NCBI RefSeq assembly: GCF_002127325.2
Contig: NC_035438.2
Location: 147,697,937 to 147,761,936 of the forward strand
Origin: Helianthus annuus
Lineage: Eukaryota > Streptophyta > Magnoliopsida > Asterales > Asteraceae
Direction of reading: 5' to 3'
DNA length: 64,000 nucleotides
Notes under the pieces: generated by a model
What the model was told of the DNA's origin: nothing
What the model saw: only the letters and a program-made list of their open reading frames with translations
Database searches by the model: none
Made by a program: the position numbers and the translations under genes
Shown: positions 21,946 through 33,548 of the stretch, piece after piece
Layout of the letters: every line of letters starts with the position of its first letter
How positions within the stretch are numbered: position 1 is the first letter of the stretch

Positions 21946-23571
21946 ATGGAAAACGCCAATAGTGAACCAGTTAATGAAATAAATCAGTCTGAACAAAATC
22001 AGGAAGATCAATATATAACTAGACAAGATATTGAACACTTCATTGCTCAAGGGATAGCCAATGCTATTCCAGAAATCGTGGCTGCTGTTCAGAAACATGC
22101 CGAACCACAATTAATTCCTAATAAACGTATTCCGGAAGATAACGGCAGTAACAGCATAAATGGAGGCGGCAATCATGATGATCATGATCCGCAACAGGCT
22201 CCACTCCCTAAAAGAATGAAAGCTGCAACGCCTGGTTGCACTTACAAAGAATTTCTTTCCTGTAAACCCGCAGAATTTGCAGGCAATGAGGGGGCAACTG
22301 CAACACTGCGTTGGTTAGAGAAAACCGAGGCAGTAATTGCAATTAGTAAATGTGCTGAAGAAGATCAAGTGATGTATGCATCAAACTTGTGCAAAGAAGG
22401 GGCGTTAGAATGGTGGAACACGGTGCTACAAGCTAAAGGAAGAAGGGTGACTTATGCAATGAATTGGGAAGAATTTAAGAATCTTGTCGAAAGAAAATTC
22501 TGTCCCGAATACGAGAAGGAACAAATGGCAAATAAGTTCCTGAGTCATCGTATGTTAGGTGTAGACTGTCGAGGATATACTTCGACATTCTTCGAATATG
22601 CGAGAGTGGTACCTTCCCTGGCTTCGCCAGAACCGGTACTTATTTCCCGTTATATTTGGGGATTAATTGGAGAAATCCGTAACATCGTTAAAGCTGCGAG
22701 ACCACGTACGATTGACGATGCTGTGGAATTAGCTAATACTTTAACCGATGAACTAGTCCGCACCAGAGAAGAAGATCGCAAGAAGGAATTGGCTCAGAAG
22801 ATTACTCAAGGATTTCGTGTGGGTAATAATAGCAATAAATTCAAGAAAAGAGGAACCGGGCAATACTTGTCACCTCCTTTCTGCAGAAATTGCAAAAAGA
22901 AACACTATGGACAGTGCAATATATTTTGCAACTTCTTCAAGGCAAAAGGACATCGGGAAGAAGACTGCAGAAGGAAAACAAGAATTTGTTATAACTGCGG
23001 GGAAACAGGGCATATCAAACCTGAATGTCCTAAGTTAGCCCAACCAGCAGACAATAAAACTAAAACGGCCGATGGAATAAGTAAGAAAAATGCGCGTGCA
23101 TTCCAGCTGACCACTCAAGAAGCCGAACTCATTCCAGACGTGATAGCGGGTACGTTCTTAGTGCATAACGTATATGCAAAAGTGTTATTTGATTCTGGTG
23201 CAAACCAAAGTTTCATTAATACTGCATTCTGCCAAGCTCTTAACTTGCCTCTAAATACCCTTAGGCAGATCTTTTCTGTTAAAACGGCAGATGGAAATTC
23301 TGTCAACATAGATAAGGTTTTGCAAGAAGTAAAAATAGAATTGTTAGGTCATAAGTTTTCCGCAAACCTGTTACCTATGAATTTAGCTGGATTCGATGTA
23401 GTGTTAGGAATGGATTGGTTAATAGCCAACCATGCCCGAATCCTGTGTGATAAGAATTCCGTAGAAATCCGTACTTCCACAGGAGAAGTAATTCTAATTA
23501 TAGGAGATAGACCTCGGAAGCCACTAAAATTCATTTCAGTAATGAAATTGGCTAGTTATTCAAGGAAATAA
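21946..23571 (+). CDS. gag: Gag-protease of gypsy element B
   Basis: This is a 541-codon frame. The gag capsid domain (about residues 95-270) has ALEWWNTVLQ and WEEFKNLVERKFCPEYE. Two Cys/His regions follow: CRNCKKKHYGQCN with CNFFKAKGHREEDC, and the canonical knuckle CYNCGETGHIKPEC (about residues 345-358). The aspartic protease has LFDSGANQSF (about residues 408-417) and the second protease block VVLGMDWL. Gag assembles the particle and binds RNA; protease matures it. The frame ends in TAA (23569-23571), after which the same frame continues into RT. Related elements read through here, so the TAA is probably a mutation, although a gag-pol boundary stop cannot be excluded. Confidence 0.9.
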   Translation: MENANSEPVNEINQSEQNQEDQYITRQDIEHFIAQGIANAIPEIVAAVQKHAEPQLIPNKRIPEDNGSNSINGGGNHDDHDPQQAPLPKRMKAATPGCTYKEFLSCKPAEFAGNEGATATLRWLEKTEAVIAISKCAEEDQVMYASNLCKEGALEWWNTVLQAKGRRVTYAMNWEEFKNLVERKFCPEYEKEQMANKFLSHRMLGVDCRGYTSTFFEYARVVPSLASPEPVLISRYIWGLIGEIRNIVKAARPRTIDDAVELANTLTDELVRTREEDRKKELAQKITQGFRVGNNSNKFKKRGTGQYLSPPFCRNCKKKHYGQCNIFCNFFKAKGHREEDCRRKTRICYNCGETGHIKPECPKLAQPADNKTKTADGISKKNARAFQLTTQEAELIPDVIAGTFLVHNVYAKVLFDSGANQSFINTAFCQALNLPLNTLRQIFSVKTADGNSVNIDKVLQEVKIELLGHKFSANLLPMNLAGFDVVLGMDWLIANHARILCDKNSVEIRTSTGEVILIIGDRPRKPLKFISVMKLASYSRK

Positions 23572-23574
23572 GAA

Positions 23575-24411
23575 ATGGTGTATATGATTTCTGTAATCAT
23601 TAACACTAAAAGTAAGGAACTCCAGGACATTCCTATAGTTTCAGAATATCCAGATGTTTTTCCTGAAGAATTACCTGGTTTACCACCTGATAGGGAAGTA
23701 GAGTTTAGAATTCATTTAATTCCAAGTACTGCACCAATAGCTAGGGCACCTTATCGATTAGCACCTACTGAAATGCTAGAATTGAAAAAGCAATTAGATG
23801 AATTACTAAGCAAAGGATTCATACAACCGAGTTCATCCCCTTGGGGTGCACCAGTGTTGTTTGTGAAAAAGAAAGATGGATCAATGAGAATGTGTATCGA
23901 TTATAGGGAATTGAATAAAGTTACAATGAAGAACCGATACCCATTACCTAGGATTGATGATCTTTTTGATCAATTACAAGGAGCTAGGTATTTCTCTAAG
24001 ATAGATTTAAGATCAGGATATCACCAGTTGAAAGTGCAAGAGGAAGACATACCTAAAACTGCTTTTAGAACTAGGTATGGTCATTATGAGTTTACAGTCA
24101 TGCCCTTTGGATTAACAAATGCTCCAGCTGCATTTATGGACATGATGAATAGGATCTGTAAACCATACTTGGATAAATTTGTGATCGTTTTCATTGACGA
24201 TATACTCATTTATTCCAAAAGTCAAGAGGAACATTGTGAGCACTTGCATACACTCTTAACTTTGTTAAGAAAGGAAAAGCTTTATGCTAAATTCTCGAAG
24301 TGCGAATTCTGGCTACAAGAAGTGCAATTTTTAGGTCATATGGTGAATCACGAAGGAATTCACGTAGATCCTGCTAAAATAGAAGCAATCACGAATTGGA
24401 AAGCTCCATGA
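23575..24411 (+). pseudogene. pol: Reverse transcriptase of element B (stop-truncated segment)
   Basis: This is in the same frame as gag-protease. It contains the linker [19 protein letters not shown], fingers ([20 protein letters not shown]), palm motifs ([23 protein letters not shown]) and the catalytic FIDD box ([11 protein letters not shown]) followed by [14 protein letters not shown]. All RT catalytic motifs are present. It ends at TGA (24409-24411), where a CGA arginine codon would fit, then continues in the same frame. It is one segment of a single polyprotein broken by four stops from 23569 to 25473. Confidence 0.92.
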
Positions 24412-24417
24412 ACGGCT

Positions 24418-24783
24418 ATGGAAGTTAGAAGTTTTCTAGGCTTAGCTGGATATTATAGACGATTTATTAAAGATTTTTCTAGGATAGCTGTACTTTTAAC
24501 TAAGCTAACCTGTAAAGTCGCTAAGTTTGAATGGGGATCTAGACAAGAGGAAGCTTTTAGGATTCTAAAGCACAAATTGACAAATGCTCCAATTTTAGCT
24601 TTACCCGAAGGAACTGAGGATTTTGAAGTATACTGTGATGCTTCAAAATTAGGATATGGATGTGTGTTGATGCAACGCAAAAAGCTAATTGCGTATGCCT
24701 CTAGGCAATTGAAAAAGCACGAAGAAAATTATACAACTCATGATCTAGAGTTAGGAGCCATAATTTTTGCCCTTAAGATCTAG
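24418..24783 (+). pseudogene. pol: RT thumb / RNase H segment of element B
   Basis: It continues the pol frame with the RT connection ([19 protein letters not shown]) and the start of RNase H ([17 protein letters not shown], then [16 protein letters not shown]). It ends at TAG (24781-24783) in place of the tryptophan normally found before RHYLYG, a G-to-A change in TGG. RNase H would remove the RNA strand during cDNA synthesis. Confidence 0.9.
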
Positions 24784-25473
24784 AGACATTATCTGTATGG
24801 AAGTAAGTTTACTGTCTATACGGACCATAAGAGTTTAAAGTATATATTTGGGCAAAAAGAGTTAAATATGAGGCAAAGAAGGTGGATGGAAATCTTAAGT
24901 GATTACGACTGTGATATTCAATATCACGAAGGAAAGGCGAACGTAGTTGCCGACGCCTTAAGTCGTAAATATCATGAAAAACAAAAGCAAGTCCGTGCTC
25001 TTAGGTTAAATCTACAATTAGATTTAATGGAACAAATAAAGGAAGTTCAAGAAACGGCAATCAAGGACGATGCAGAAGGAATGAAAGGTTACCTAAAGGA
25101 ATTAGAACTAGGAAAAGATGGAATTTGGAGATTCCACAAGAAACGAATTTGGGTACCTAGGCAAGGAGAATTAAGAAATAAGATTTTAGAAGAATCTCAT
25201 AAATCTAGGTATACTGTACATCCAGGAAATAATAAGATGTACCAAGATTTAAGAAATAATTTTTGGTGGATAGGAATGAAAAAGGATATAGCCGAATACG
25301 TATCTAAGTGTTTAACCTGTTCACAAGTTAAAGCCGAACATCAGAAACCTTCAGGACTACTACAACAGTTAGAAATGCCTGTATGGAAATGGGAACTCAT
25401 AACAATGGATTTTGTTACTAAGTTACCCAAAACCAGGAAAGGTAATGATGCTATTTGGGTAATTGTGGACTGA
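24784..25473 (+). pseudogene. pol: RNase H end and integrase N-terminus of element B
   Basis: The frame resumes with [22 protein letters not shown] (RNase H), then [13 protein letters not shown], then the integrase zinc-binding HHCC region: His at [11 protein letters not shown] and the pair [11 protein letters not shown]. It next enters the catalytic core with the first aspartate in [13 protein letters not shown]. It stops at TGA (25471-25473) in place of the arginine in the usual VDRLTKSAHF, again a CGA-to-TGA change. Confidence 0.9.
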
Positions 25474-26445
25474 TTAACCAAATCAGCTCATTTTCTACCA
25501 ATGAAGGAAACCTTTAGCATGGAAAGATTAGCCAAATTGTATGTAGATGAAGTAGTATCCTTACATGGAGTCCCACTCTCCATTGTATCGGATAGAGATA
25601 GTCGTTTTACTTCCCGTTTCTGGACAAGTTTCCAAGAAGCAATGGGAACTCGACTTAAATTGAGTACCGCATATCATCCTCAAACAGATGGACAAAGTGA
25701 AAGGACGATACAAACCCTGGAAGACATGCTTCGAGCATGTGTAATTGACTTTGGTGGTAATTGGGATAGCCATTTACCATTAATTGAATTCTCTTATAAC
25801 AATAGTTATCATTCGAGCATCGAAGCTGCTCCATTCGAAGCACTGTATGGACGCAAGTGCAGAACTCCAGTATGTTGGGTAGAAATAGGAGAAAGTCAAT
25901 TATCGGGTCCAGAGATTGTGCAAGAAACTACTGACAAGATATCGCAAATCAAGGAAAGACTGAAGACTGCTAGAGATCGTCAGAAGAGCTATGCAGACAA
26001 TCGCCGTAAGCCATTAGAATTCCGAGTCGGAGACAAAGTACTATTAAAAGTATCTCCTTGGAAAGGAGTAGTACGATTCGGTAAGAAAGGAAAACTGAGT
26101 CCTAGATATGTTGGACCATTCCCAGTGATCCAACGAATAGGACCGGTAGCTTATCGTTTACAACTACCAGAAGAATTAACTGGAGTACATGATGTGTTTC
26201 ATGTATCCAATCTCAAGAAATGTCTATCAGACGAATCCCTGGTAATACCTCTTCAAGATATAGAGGTAAATGAAAAGCTGAAATTCGTAGAGAAACCTCT
26301 ACAAATAGAAGATCGGAAGATTAAGTTTCTCAAACATAAACGACTAGTGTTGGTCAAAGTCAAATGGGAATCCAAGAGAGGACCAGAATATACTTGGGAA
26401 CTGGAATCAGAGATGAAGCGAAAGTACCCTCATCTATTTCAGTAA
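25474..26445 (+). pseudogene. pol: Integrase core and chromodomain-like tail of element B
   Basis: The core continues with the second aspartate ([12 protein letters not shown]) and the catalytic glutamate region ([20 protein letters not shown]). After it come the GPY/F module ([18 protein letters not shown]), [12 protein letters not shown] and a C-terminal chromodomain-like segment ([20 protein letters not shown]). That tail is typical of Tekay/Del chromoviruses, where it is thought to steer integration to heterochromatin. The frame ends normally at 26445, 24 bp before the polypurine tract. Confidence 0.92.
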
Positions 26446-26468
26446 ATCTCGAGGACGAGATTTTTCTC

Positions 26469-26481
26469 AAGGTGGGTAGGA
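26469..26481 (+). other. Polypurine tract of element B
   Basis: AAGGTGGGTAGGA lies directly before the 3' LTR and is the expected primer for plus-strand DNA synthesis. Confidence 0.85.
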
Positions 26482-27917
26482 TGTAACAACTGCCACTAAA
26501 ATCGGTAGTTAGGACAATAATTAGTCAATAAGAAAACCCTAATTAAGACACCCAAGTAATTCTGCACTAACCCTAAAATTTTCAGAATGATCGGAATCAG
26601 GATCAGGGCCCCTAAAACTTGAGGGGGGCAAACCCTAGTTGATAATTATCTTAATATAAACGTTGCTATGCTCTGATTAGTTGAAAAGTTGAGTCACCAA
26701 GGCTAGTCCCGAGCCTAGGCAGCCTATATTTAGACTGCTTAGCTTACGGATCGTAAAGGGTCCGGCTTACGGTCCGTAAGGAGGTCCCAAAATTTGCTAT
26801 AAATAGCCGACATTGGCACTTAACTGTTGAACTTGGAACGACGTGAATAGCTTCTGTAGACGTTGAGATATCACTGTTATACCACAAATTAAACACACAC
26901 GATCACGAGGTGCTGCCGCAATCAGGGTAATAACTCGATCGCTATTACGATTCAACGTCCGATCGATTATAACTATCCAACAATTGTCCGAGTGCTGCTC
27001 AAATTGAGCTTGTACTTTATTATTCATTGTGATTTCAACTTGAATGTTTGAGTGCTGTTCGAATTCGGACTATGCTCTGTCATTCGTTGTGAATCCATTG
27101 AATTGTTAAGTATTGCACTTGATAATAGTTGTGAGGGTTTAATCTCATGAATTGACGTAACTGCTGAATTAGTTACTAATCCCGTTTGTGTGTGCATTAT
27201 TATTTAAATTAGGTTAAAAGGCTAATCAGTAAAGCTTATACTCTGCTCGTAAATCTGCAATGTGAGTCATTCTCTTTTTATCAACTGTTTTACAAAACTC
27301 CAAATTATTTTCAAAGTTATAGTTACAGTGATTAAGTCTATGTAATCACCAAAGTTACAGCCGGTATGTGGGGTTTTGTATACATTACTTATTTCTCGTC
27401 ACACTTGGACAACGAGTTAGCTAAGGGGTGATCTGACCACAGTCACAGACACCATTTGGACAACGAGATAGCCAATGGGTAGTCGAGTGACAAATACTGT
27501 GGGTAGTTGGTTTGATATCAGAAACATTGTAATTCCCCTTAATACTGTAGATTATAACAAATGTGTCGTTTTAAGTAAAATGAATGATTCACTCAGTATT
27601 TCCCTGCTGACAAAACCTTTTTCAAACATGTTTCAGGTGATATGGTATGAGCAAAGAAAAGTGCCGTGGAGCACTCCCAGCTTAGAAAAGTGGCTCAATG
27701 TAAATAAATAAATGAACATGTTTTGGAAAATAAAGATTTCCCTGAGAAATCACAATATTGTAAATTTTGGGAATTTATCCCTAAATTATGAAACGAGCAG
27801 TTTAAATTATTAAGAGATCCTGTTTTAAAAAGACTTTCGCTGTCGCCTAGTCAAATACCACGGGATTCCTGTCCCGCGGCTCCTGAAACGGGTCAAACCG
27901 GGTCGGGGGCCGTGACA
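26482..27917 (+). repeat. 3' LTR of element B
   Basis: It is a copy of 18892-20327 with an offset of exactly 7,590 bp and no length change. By eye about eight substitutions separate the two, for example at 19153/26743, 19310/26900 and 20290/27880. It is followed by the target duplication AGCGA. Confidence 0.96.
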
Positions 27918-27962
27918 AGCGACCCGGACTAGGTCGTGTCTAGCCTAATTCCCTATAGTTAC

Positions 27963-27976
27963 GGCTCTGAAACCAA
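27963..27976 (-). other. Primer-binding site of element F (one mismatch)
   Basis: The minus-strand sequence TTGGTTTCAGAGCC matches the initiator tRNA-Met primer site with one A-to-T change. It lies two bases inside the LTR boundary at 27979 and sets F's orientation as minus. Confidence 0.8.
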
Positions 27977-28924
27977 TCTGTCACACCCCAACCGATGGCG
28001 GAATCATCGGGGCATGGCACTGAGCGAAACAGATTGTTCAGAAGTTTCCATAACAACTATTTATATAATCCAGTTAAAGATACGTCCCATACCGTATCCC
28101 GAATAAACAAACATGTCATTACAGATAATCATCCAAACAAGAAATTCCGTTCTGACAACTCAGATTCAAATATTATTACAGCAATTGTTTATCTGCTTCT
28201 AGACCCTTATTCTATTGACTTTCTGGCTGTAATGCCAGAGAACAAGATCTATAGACAACTATGCCCCAAACACTTGTTCTTGGCAGACAACCATTTGTTG
28301 GGGGCTTCTAGAAACTTATTCTAGCCTCGCTTTCCTAGCAAATAAGCATCCTAAATACCTGTCACATACGTTAAAATAAAGTCAATACATTTAATGTAAA
28401 GGTGAGCATACAAGTTTGATAATAGCATATAGAGTTTGGATAGTTTACGCATAACCAGCACGTACACAGAGGAAAACGAAGCATGTTAATTATCGACATG
28501 GACCTATCGATACCAATGACTGCGGGTTCACCGTCCGAGACGGTTCGCAATACATGATTACCACCGTAATCCATGTAAGTAATTGTCCTTAACAACCCCC
28601 GTGTGAACGGGCGCTGAGTCCAAACTATAGTACTACGTCGTTAAGGCAGGTAGACAACATTCCACGTGTCAACATAATCAACAAGCATTCATTAAGTCAC
28701 GTAATACATGCATATTGGTTAGCGTTCAAATAGTTTGAGTAGTGTGATCGTTTGTGTTTTGATATAGGCAACGTATGTAACACCCAAAAGTGCTAAAAGC
28801 AAAAAGGGATCGAGTATACTCAAAGTGATTGATTATGGATTGAAGGGAGCGCTGGGAGTAGGGTTAACCTGAATAGTTCGATAGCATAACAATGAGTAAC
28901 GTGGAAATGTAAACAAGTGCGGAT

Positions 28925-29520
28925 GGATCGAATAGGCTGGTCGATCGAACGGTAGGTTCGATCGAACGGGCTGTTCGATCGGCTGGTAAGTCTGTTGATC
29001 AGTCCTGCTCGATCGGCTGGTAGGCTCGATCGGCTGGGCCATTCGAGTGGATTGTTTCTTCCTCTGGTGTGTTTGTGTATGATGGTTTGAACTTTTGAAG
29101 TTTTTGTTGTAGTATATGAGAACACTAAAATGTCCTTACCTTTCAGGTCGATCGATCGAACGGTCTGTTCTATCGGCCGGCTTAACCGATCGGCTGGGAA
29201 CTTTAGAAGTGATTCTCAACAGGATGTCGCTCGATCAAATAGACTGTTCAATCAGCTGGCATTCCCTACTACGAACGAGTTGTAAAGTCAATTGAGTGTT
29301 GAAGCATAGTATCTCATGATCCGAAGAGTAATGTTTACCAATCGAGTAGCATACTCGATCGAACATCACCTCGTCAATAGCATACTTCGTAAAGTTTGAA
29401 AAGTGTGAGACCATGTGCTAGCCGATCGGCTGGCCCGGTCGATCGGCTGGTATGTCCGATCGGCTGGGCTGTTTGAACAGCCTAGCCGTTCGGCCAGCAT
29501 TTCTGACCTGGTCGGCCTTT
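28925..29520. repeat. GATCGGCTGG / TTCGATCGAA motif clusters in LTR F
   Basis: Short motifs centred on the palindrome CGATCG recur in three groups: about 28925-29045, 29149-29260 and 29340-29505. Typical forms are CGATCGGCTGG, TTCGATCGAACGG and CTGTTCGATCGG. A further group lies at 30178-30285, just upstream (minus strand) of the TATA box. Spacing is irregular, so it is a motif cluster, not a tandem array. Confidence 0.8.
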
Positions 29521-30144
29521 CGTCTAACACTTGGCTGTTTGATTATTCGTCATGCTTTTAAGGTAATTTGACGGCGAGTTAAACTGCAGAACGTGGGTTC
29601 TTACTTCTTGCACCGGTTCAGACAGGAATCACCCAAATCCGGCGGGTGAACTGCTCGGAACGGTAAGTTGACGTTTAACCCGAAATCGGTGAACCTTGTA
29701 CATAGAACCCGAATCTTGAACCTCTTAACTGTTAGAATGATTAGTTAACCGGTTCAAGCTCCGTTTCCACCGGTTTTAAGGTTTTGAGTGTAAAAGGTTG
29801 AAGAAAGTTGGAAATTATTCATAAAAGATGTTAAGATTCTTACAAATCTTAGTTTGTTTATGTGGAAACCGGTCAGATCTAAGCTATTCATGGTTGAATG
29901 AGGCCAAAGTTTGGTGTTCTTCAAGAACACCATGATGACATCACCCAAGAACACTTAGATCTTGGTGATTTCATGGTTAGAAATCAAGTTTTGAAAGATA
30001 GAAAGGTGTAGAATCATGCAATGATAAAAAACGTACAAGAATTAGAGTGAAAACTTATCGGAGTTGAGAGAAATCTCAGAAACGGTGAAGAAGAAGGCTG
30101 GTTCGGTCAGAGCTTTCCAAAAATAGAAAGTGTGACAATGACAG

Positions 30145-30285
30145 CCCTATTTATAGGCTCCAAAATAGGAAAGTGGCTGCCGATCGGCCAGGAGTTCCGA
30201 TCGAATGGGCTGCTCGATCGGCTAGGAAGATGCTAGCCGATTGGCTGGCATGTTCGATCAGGATGCCTCCTGTTCGATCCGCGAC
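30145..30285 (-). promoter_or_regulatory. TATA box and upstream motif cluster of LTR F
   Basis: On the minus strand GCCTATAAATAGGG (30145-30158) is a strong TATA box. It is preceded at 30178-30285 by about six CGATCGG/CGATCGAA motifs. This places the F-specific motif in the same position relative to TATA that other motifs occupy in B, C, D and the copias. Promoter activity is inferred. Confidence 0.55.
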
Positions 30286-30827
30286 CCACTTTGAGTATTT
30301 CACGACGATTTTCGATGTTTCGATTTCGATGGGCGTCGATAAGAATACGATAGAGTTCCTAGTCAAATTACTTTCAGTCCCAATCACTATATCTACATAC
30401 AAGCATCTACATTTCATGTTTCGTTGTCGGTTTCGATTGAGTTCGATTGCTTTTCGAGTTTCGATTCGATTTTCGATTGATTCGCTTGAATACCACACCA
30501 AACATATATGTAAATACGCACAAGTAACACATAAGGCACACACACACGTAATACAATACCAGGGTTCACATAATTCGATTCTCGAGTTTGATTGATGAAT
30601 CGATTAGCTTGATTATTGATTGATTAACTTTATCGCATTGTTACTTCCTACTATTCACAGTCGTAAATCGGTCGCATTGATTAAACATTCGATTACTTCG
30701 ATTCTTTCTGATTACAACACTTACTCCACAGAATACAAAAGTAAAAAGAAACATTAACAGTCAAAGAAGTCAAAGTTGACTTGGACTTTAACGTTGACTT
30801 TGACATTCGAAAACACGGGGTGTTACA

Positions 30828-33548
30828 TATACAGAGGAAGTTGCTAAAAGTCACATGTCTCTGTTAGTTACAGTGCTTGAATCCTATGGTGGCTTAGTTG
30901 CTGGGAGGATCGGTAATCCAATGCTCACAAAAGAGGATTACGATCAAATCGATGCTGAGGAAATGGAATTGATGGATATTAAATGGTGCATGGCTAGTGT
31001 GTTGAGACGGGCTGAAAAGTTTAAACAAATCACAGGCAGAGATGATTTTCGTGAGGCACGTGTTTCAACTTTAGGTTTTGATAAGTCTAAAGTTACTTGT
31101 TTTCGTTGCAGGAAAAGGGGCATTTCAAGACGGAGTGCACAAATCGAGAAGCGAGTGGAGCTTAAAACCCTTTCGGAAACAATGATTACCATAAAAAGGC
31201 GATTTATCATCAAGTCACACCACAGTCGTATCAACAACAACAGGCACAGCATCAAGCACAAACTGCACATGGTAGAATGGAGATTAAAGATTCAAAGAGA
31301 GCTTGTTTGGGAAAGGATGGTGGTTTCAGTTGGGATAATTACATTCCAACAAATAGCAAAGTGTGTTTGGCAGATCAAGACGATGAAAAGTTGGCTGAAG
31401 GTTTCAATTGGGACAATTTTTGTCCAGATCAAGAATTCATGGTCAAAGAAATGTCCAAAGACACGTCGAATGTTAAAGCTTTTATTGCTAATGCTTATGA
31501 TCTGAAATGGGCAGAAAAATGCAGAAAAGTCAGGGAAGCTGCAGAAGAAAAGCGGAGAAAGATTGAAGAAGAGGAAGAAGAAGAAGAAAGGTTAAAAGCT
31601 GAAGCGGAAGCCGAGAGAAAGAGAAGAAATGAATTTTTCCAATCAAACAGAACAGTCAAAGACGTTCCAAAATTTGAGATCAAAGTTGATACTGAAGCAG
31701 TCAAAGTTTCTGAAAAGTGCTTGAATTGTGATTCTTTGATCAAGCAAAACAATGAACTGTTGCACAATATTAACCGATTAAAAGAATCACATGATACAAT
31801 GAATAGAGAGATCAACAAGTACACTGAGTCAAACTGTGAACAAGCTGTTGCAATGAATACACTCAAAGGAGCTTACATAAGACAGCTTGATGATGTCAAT
31901 TTTTACACAAAAAAGTGTGCTGATCTGGAGTTGAAACTGGCAACACAAAGAATAGAAACTGAGAGAGTTAAAAATATATTGGATAGTTACTCATGTTCTA
32001 CTTTTGTTGTTGACAGGATCTATCCGATTGTAGAGAGTTTGAAGACATTTGAAGAAGTAAAGACTACAGAAGAAAAGAAATCTATGACAAAAGATGAAGA
32101 TGAAGTGACAATTCTTGTAAGAAACCAAGTGTGGTCTACAATAGATGTCCACCCCCGGTCGAAAATCGATATTCTCCTCGAAATCCAAATTCCGAAAGAG
32201 TCAAAAGGGCAATTAACTTACAATGGGAGTCTGGGCCATCAGATAACTTGCCAGTGATGTTACGTATACGTCGTCCGACACTGATCATGAGTCAAAGTTG
32301 ATAAAAAGTGTGGTCGATCAGGTGTTGGATAAAGATGACATAGAGGAGTCAAAACCGGAGTCCAAACCAGAGTCAAAGTCTAAGTCTAAGTGTGATACGT
32401 CAAAGCCGACAATCAAAAAGGACAAACGTGTTTATGATAAAGAGTTTTTACTATCAAAATCTAATTTGAATGATGAACCATTCAAAGTAGCATATACTTT
32501 GAAAGATTCTGACAAATTATATTCTGATGAGATTTTTCCAATAAGAAGTGTTAGATTTGAAATGATTCAAAAGATTTTCAAAATTACAGAAATTAATATT
32601 TCTGAAATAAAAGATTTAAATCTTACCGGAAAACCTAAACAATACACTTCAAGAGACCAACAAAGAATTAACAAGAAAATGGGTTACAATTGTGGTTATA
32701 GTTTCCAAAAGAAACCAAACCATAATTGTAATTTCAAAAAGAAAGGTCTTGGATTTAATCAAACGAAAAATTATAAAAATGAAAAAGTTTATAAACCAAA
32801 AACTGTGTTTGTTTCAGGAAAAACAACAGAGGATGAGAAAGAGCAAGCTTTAAAAAAGCAGACAAATCAAGAATTCCTTGCCAAGAAGCAGGAAGAGCTG
32901 AATAAGAATGTTGTTTAGAAAAAGACAGAAACTAGAACCTGTTTTTAGTGCAAAACTGCTGGGCACATTGCTAGAAACTGTCCTAAAACATTCAAACCAA
33001 AACAGGAAGTTTCTGGTAAACTGAAAGAGAAAATTTTTGTGAAAATTGAACTTACAACCAAAAGGTTTACAGGCTTTGAAAATTCAACCTTTGAAGTGGG
33101 AGAATGTTCAAAGAATGTCGTAAAAAGAAAAGATAATCTGAAAAATCAAAAATGGGTTGTTAAGGGTTCAGAAAATAGTTCTGGTGATGAATCTGTCTCC
33201 ACAAAGACAGAGGAGCCACGTGTTGAAAGAAAGGTTGCTAGATCAGTTCCAACCATGAATGATGAAAATTTTCCACCTTTGCGTGCTGAAAATTTTATGA
33301 AGAAAGTTGGGAAAGTTGAAATTTCAAATCAATTTTATTCTGAAAAGAATAAGTTTGATGTTGAAAAAGCTTTCAACAGTAATGTGAAAAACATTTTTGG
33401 AAAAATGGTCAATGGTAAGGCCAAAGGAGTCAAAGAATTTTATACTTCCAAAATGAATGTTCACAAGACTATTAAAAGCAATGATGAAGAAGAGATTGTT
33501 ACACCCAAGGCTGGTCAGGCTTGGGTGGATATATTCTTCAAAGAATAG
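30828..33548 (+). pseudogene. gag: Giant Gag of copia 3 (5'-truncated, broken)
   Basis: The frame opens as TEEVAKSHMSLL, aligned with the middle of the Gags of copia 1 and 2, and runs over GNPMLTKEDYDQIDAEEMELMDIKWC to the first zinc knuckle (CFRCRKRG...). There a one-base deletion near 31115 shifts the frame, and TAA follows at 31163. It then reads through KDSKRACLGKDGG, a Lys/Glu-rich coiled coil (31500-31640), CLNC, a second coiled coil and a segment matching the SPRKPNEE region. Further frame changes near 32150-32290, a stop at 32916 and a TAG inside the second knuckle (32946-32948) break it. The last open part (33039-33548) ends QAWVDIFFKE, probably the natural C-terminus. Confidence 0.8.

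Larger units (their letters stand above)
18892..27917 (+). mobile_element. Complete Ty3/gypsy (Tekay-like) element B, 9,026 bp
   Basis: Two 1,436-bp LTRs (18892-20327 and 26482-27917) begin TGTAACA and end GTGACA, and are flanked by a perfect 5-bp target duplication AGCGA (18887-18891 and 27918-27922). Inside, in order, are the primer site, two extra ORFs, gag-protease, RT, RNase H, integrase with a chromodomain-like tail, and a polypurine tract. I count about eight differences between the LTRs (about 0.6%), so insertion was recent. It is inserted in the leader of element F in the opposite orientation. Four in-frame stops make this copy unable to produce pol. Confidence 0.97.
15769..30827 (-). 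mobile_element. Ty3/gypsy element F, right (5') part, interrupted by B
   Basis: This minus-strand gypsy has a 5' LTR (27979-30827), primer site (27963-27976), a leader split by element B (17880-18891 and 27918-27962) and gag-protease-RT start (15769-17879), cut by E at 15768. Its right terminus (CGGGGTGTTACA at 30827) sits inside the gag of copia 3, so F inserted into copia 3. The left half is outside the window. Confidence 0.8.
27979..30827 (-). repeat. 5' LTR of gypsy element F (2,849 bp)
   Basis: It begins TGTCACACCCCAACC next to the primer site and ends ACACGGGGTGTTACA at the junction with copia 3 gag. The termini form an imperfect inverted repeat. A minus-strand TATA box (30145-30158) and many GATCGGCTGG/TTCGATCGAA motifs on both sides of it are the main internal landmarks. 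Overlapping reading frames on both strands in 28820-29125 and 30151-30595 are by-products of the motif repeats. Confidence 0.8.

Noticed and set aside
28820..29125. Arg/Ser/Asp-rich frames in LTR F, and the pair on opposite strands at 30151-30595
   Set aside because: Repeated CGATCGG motifs give biased open frames in several phases; no domain and not in the gag frame.
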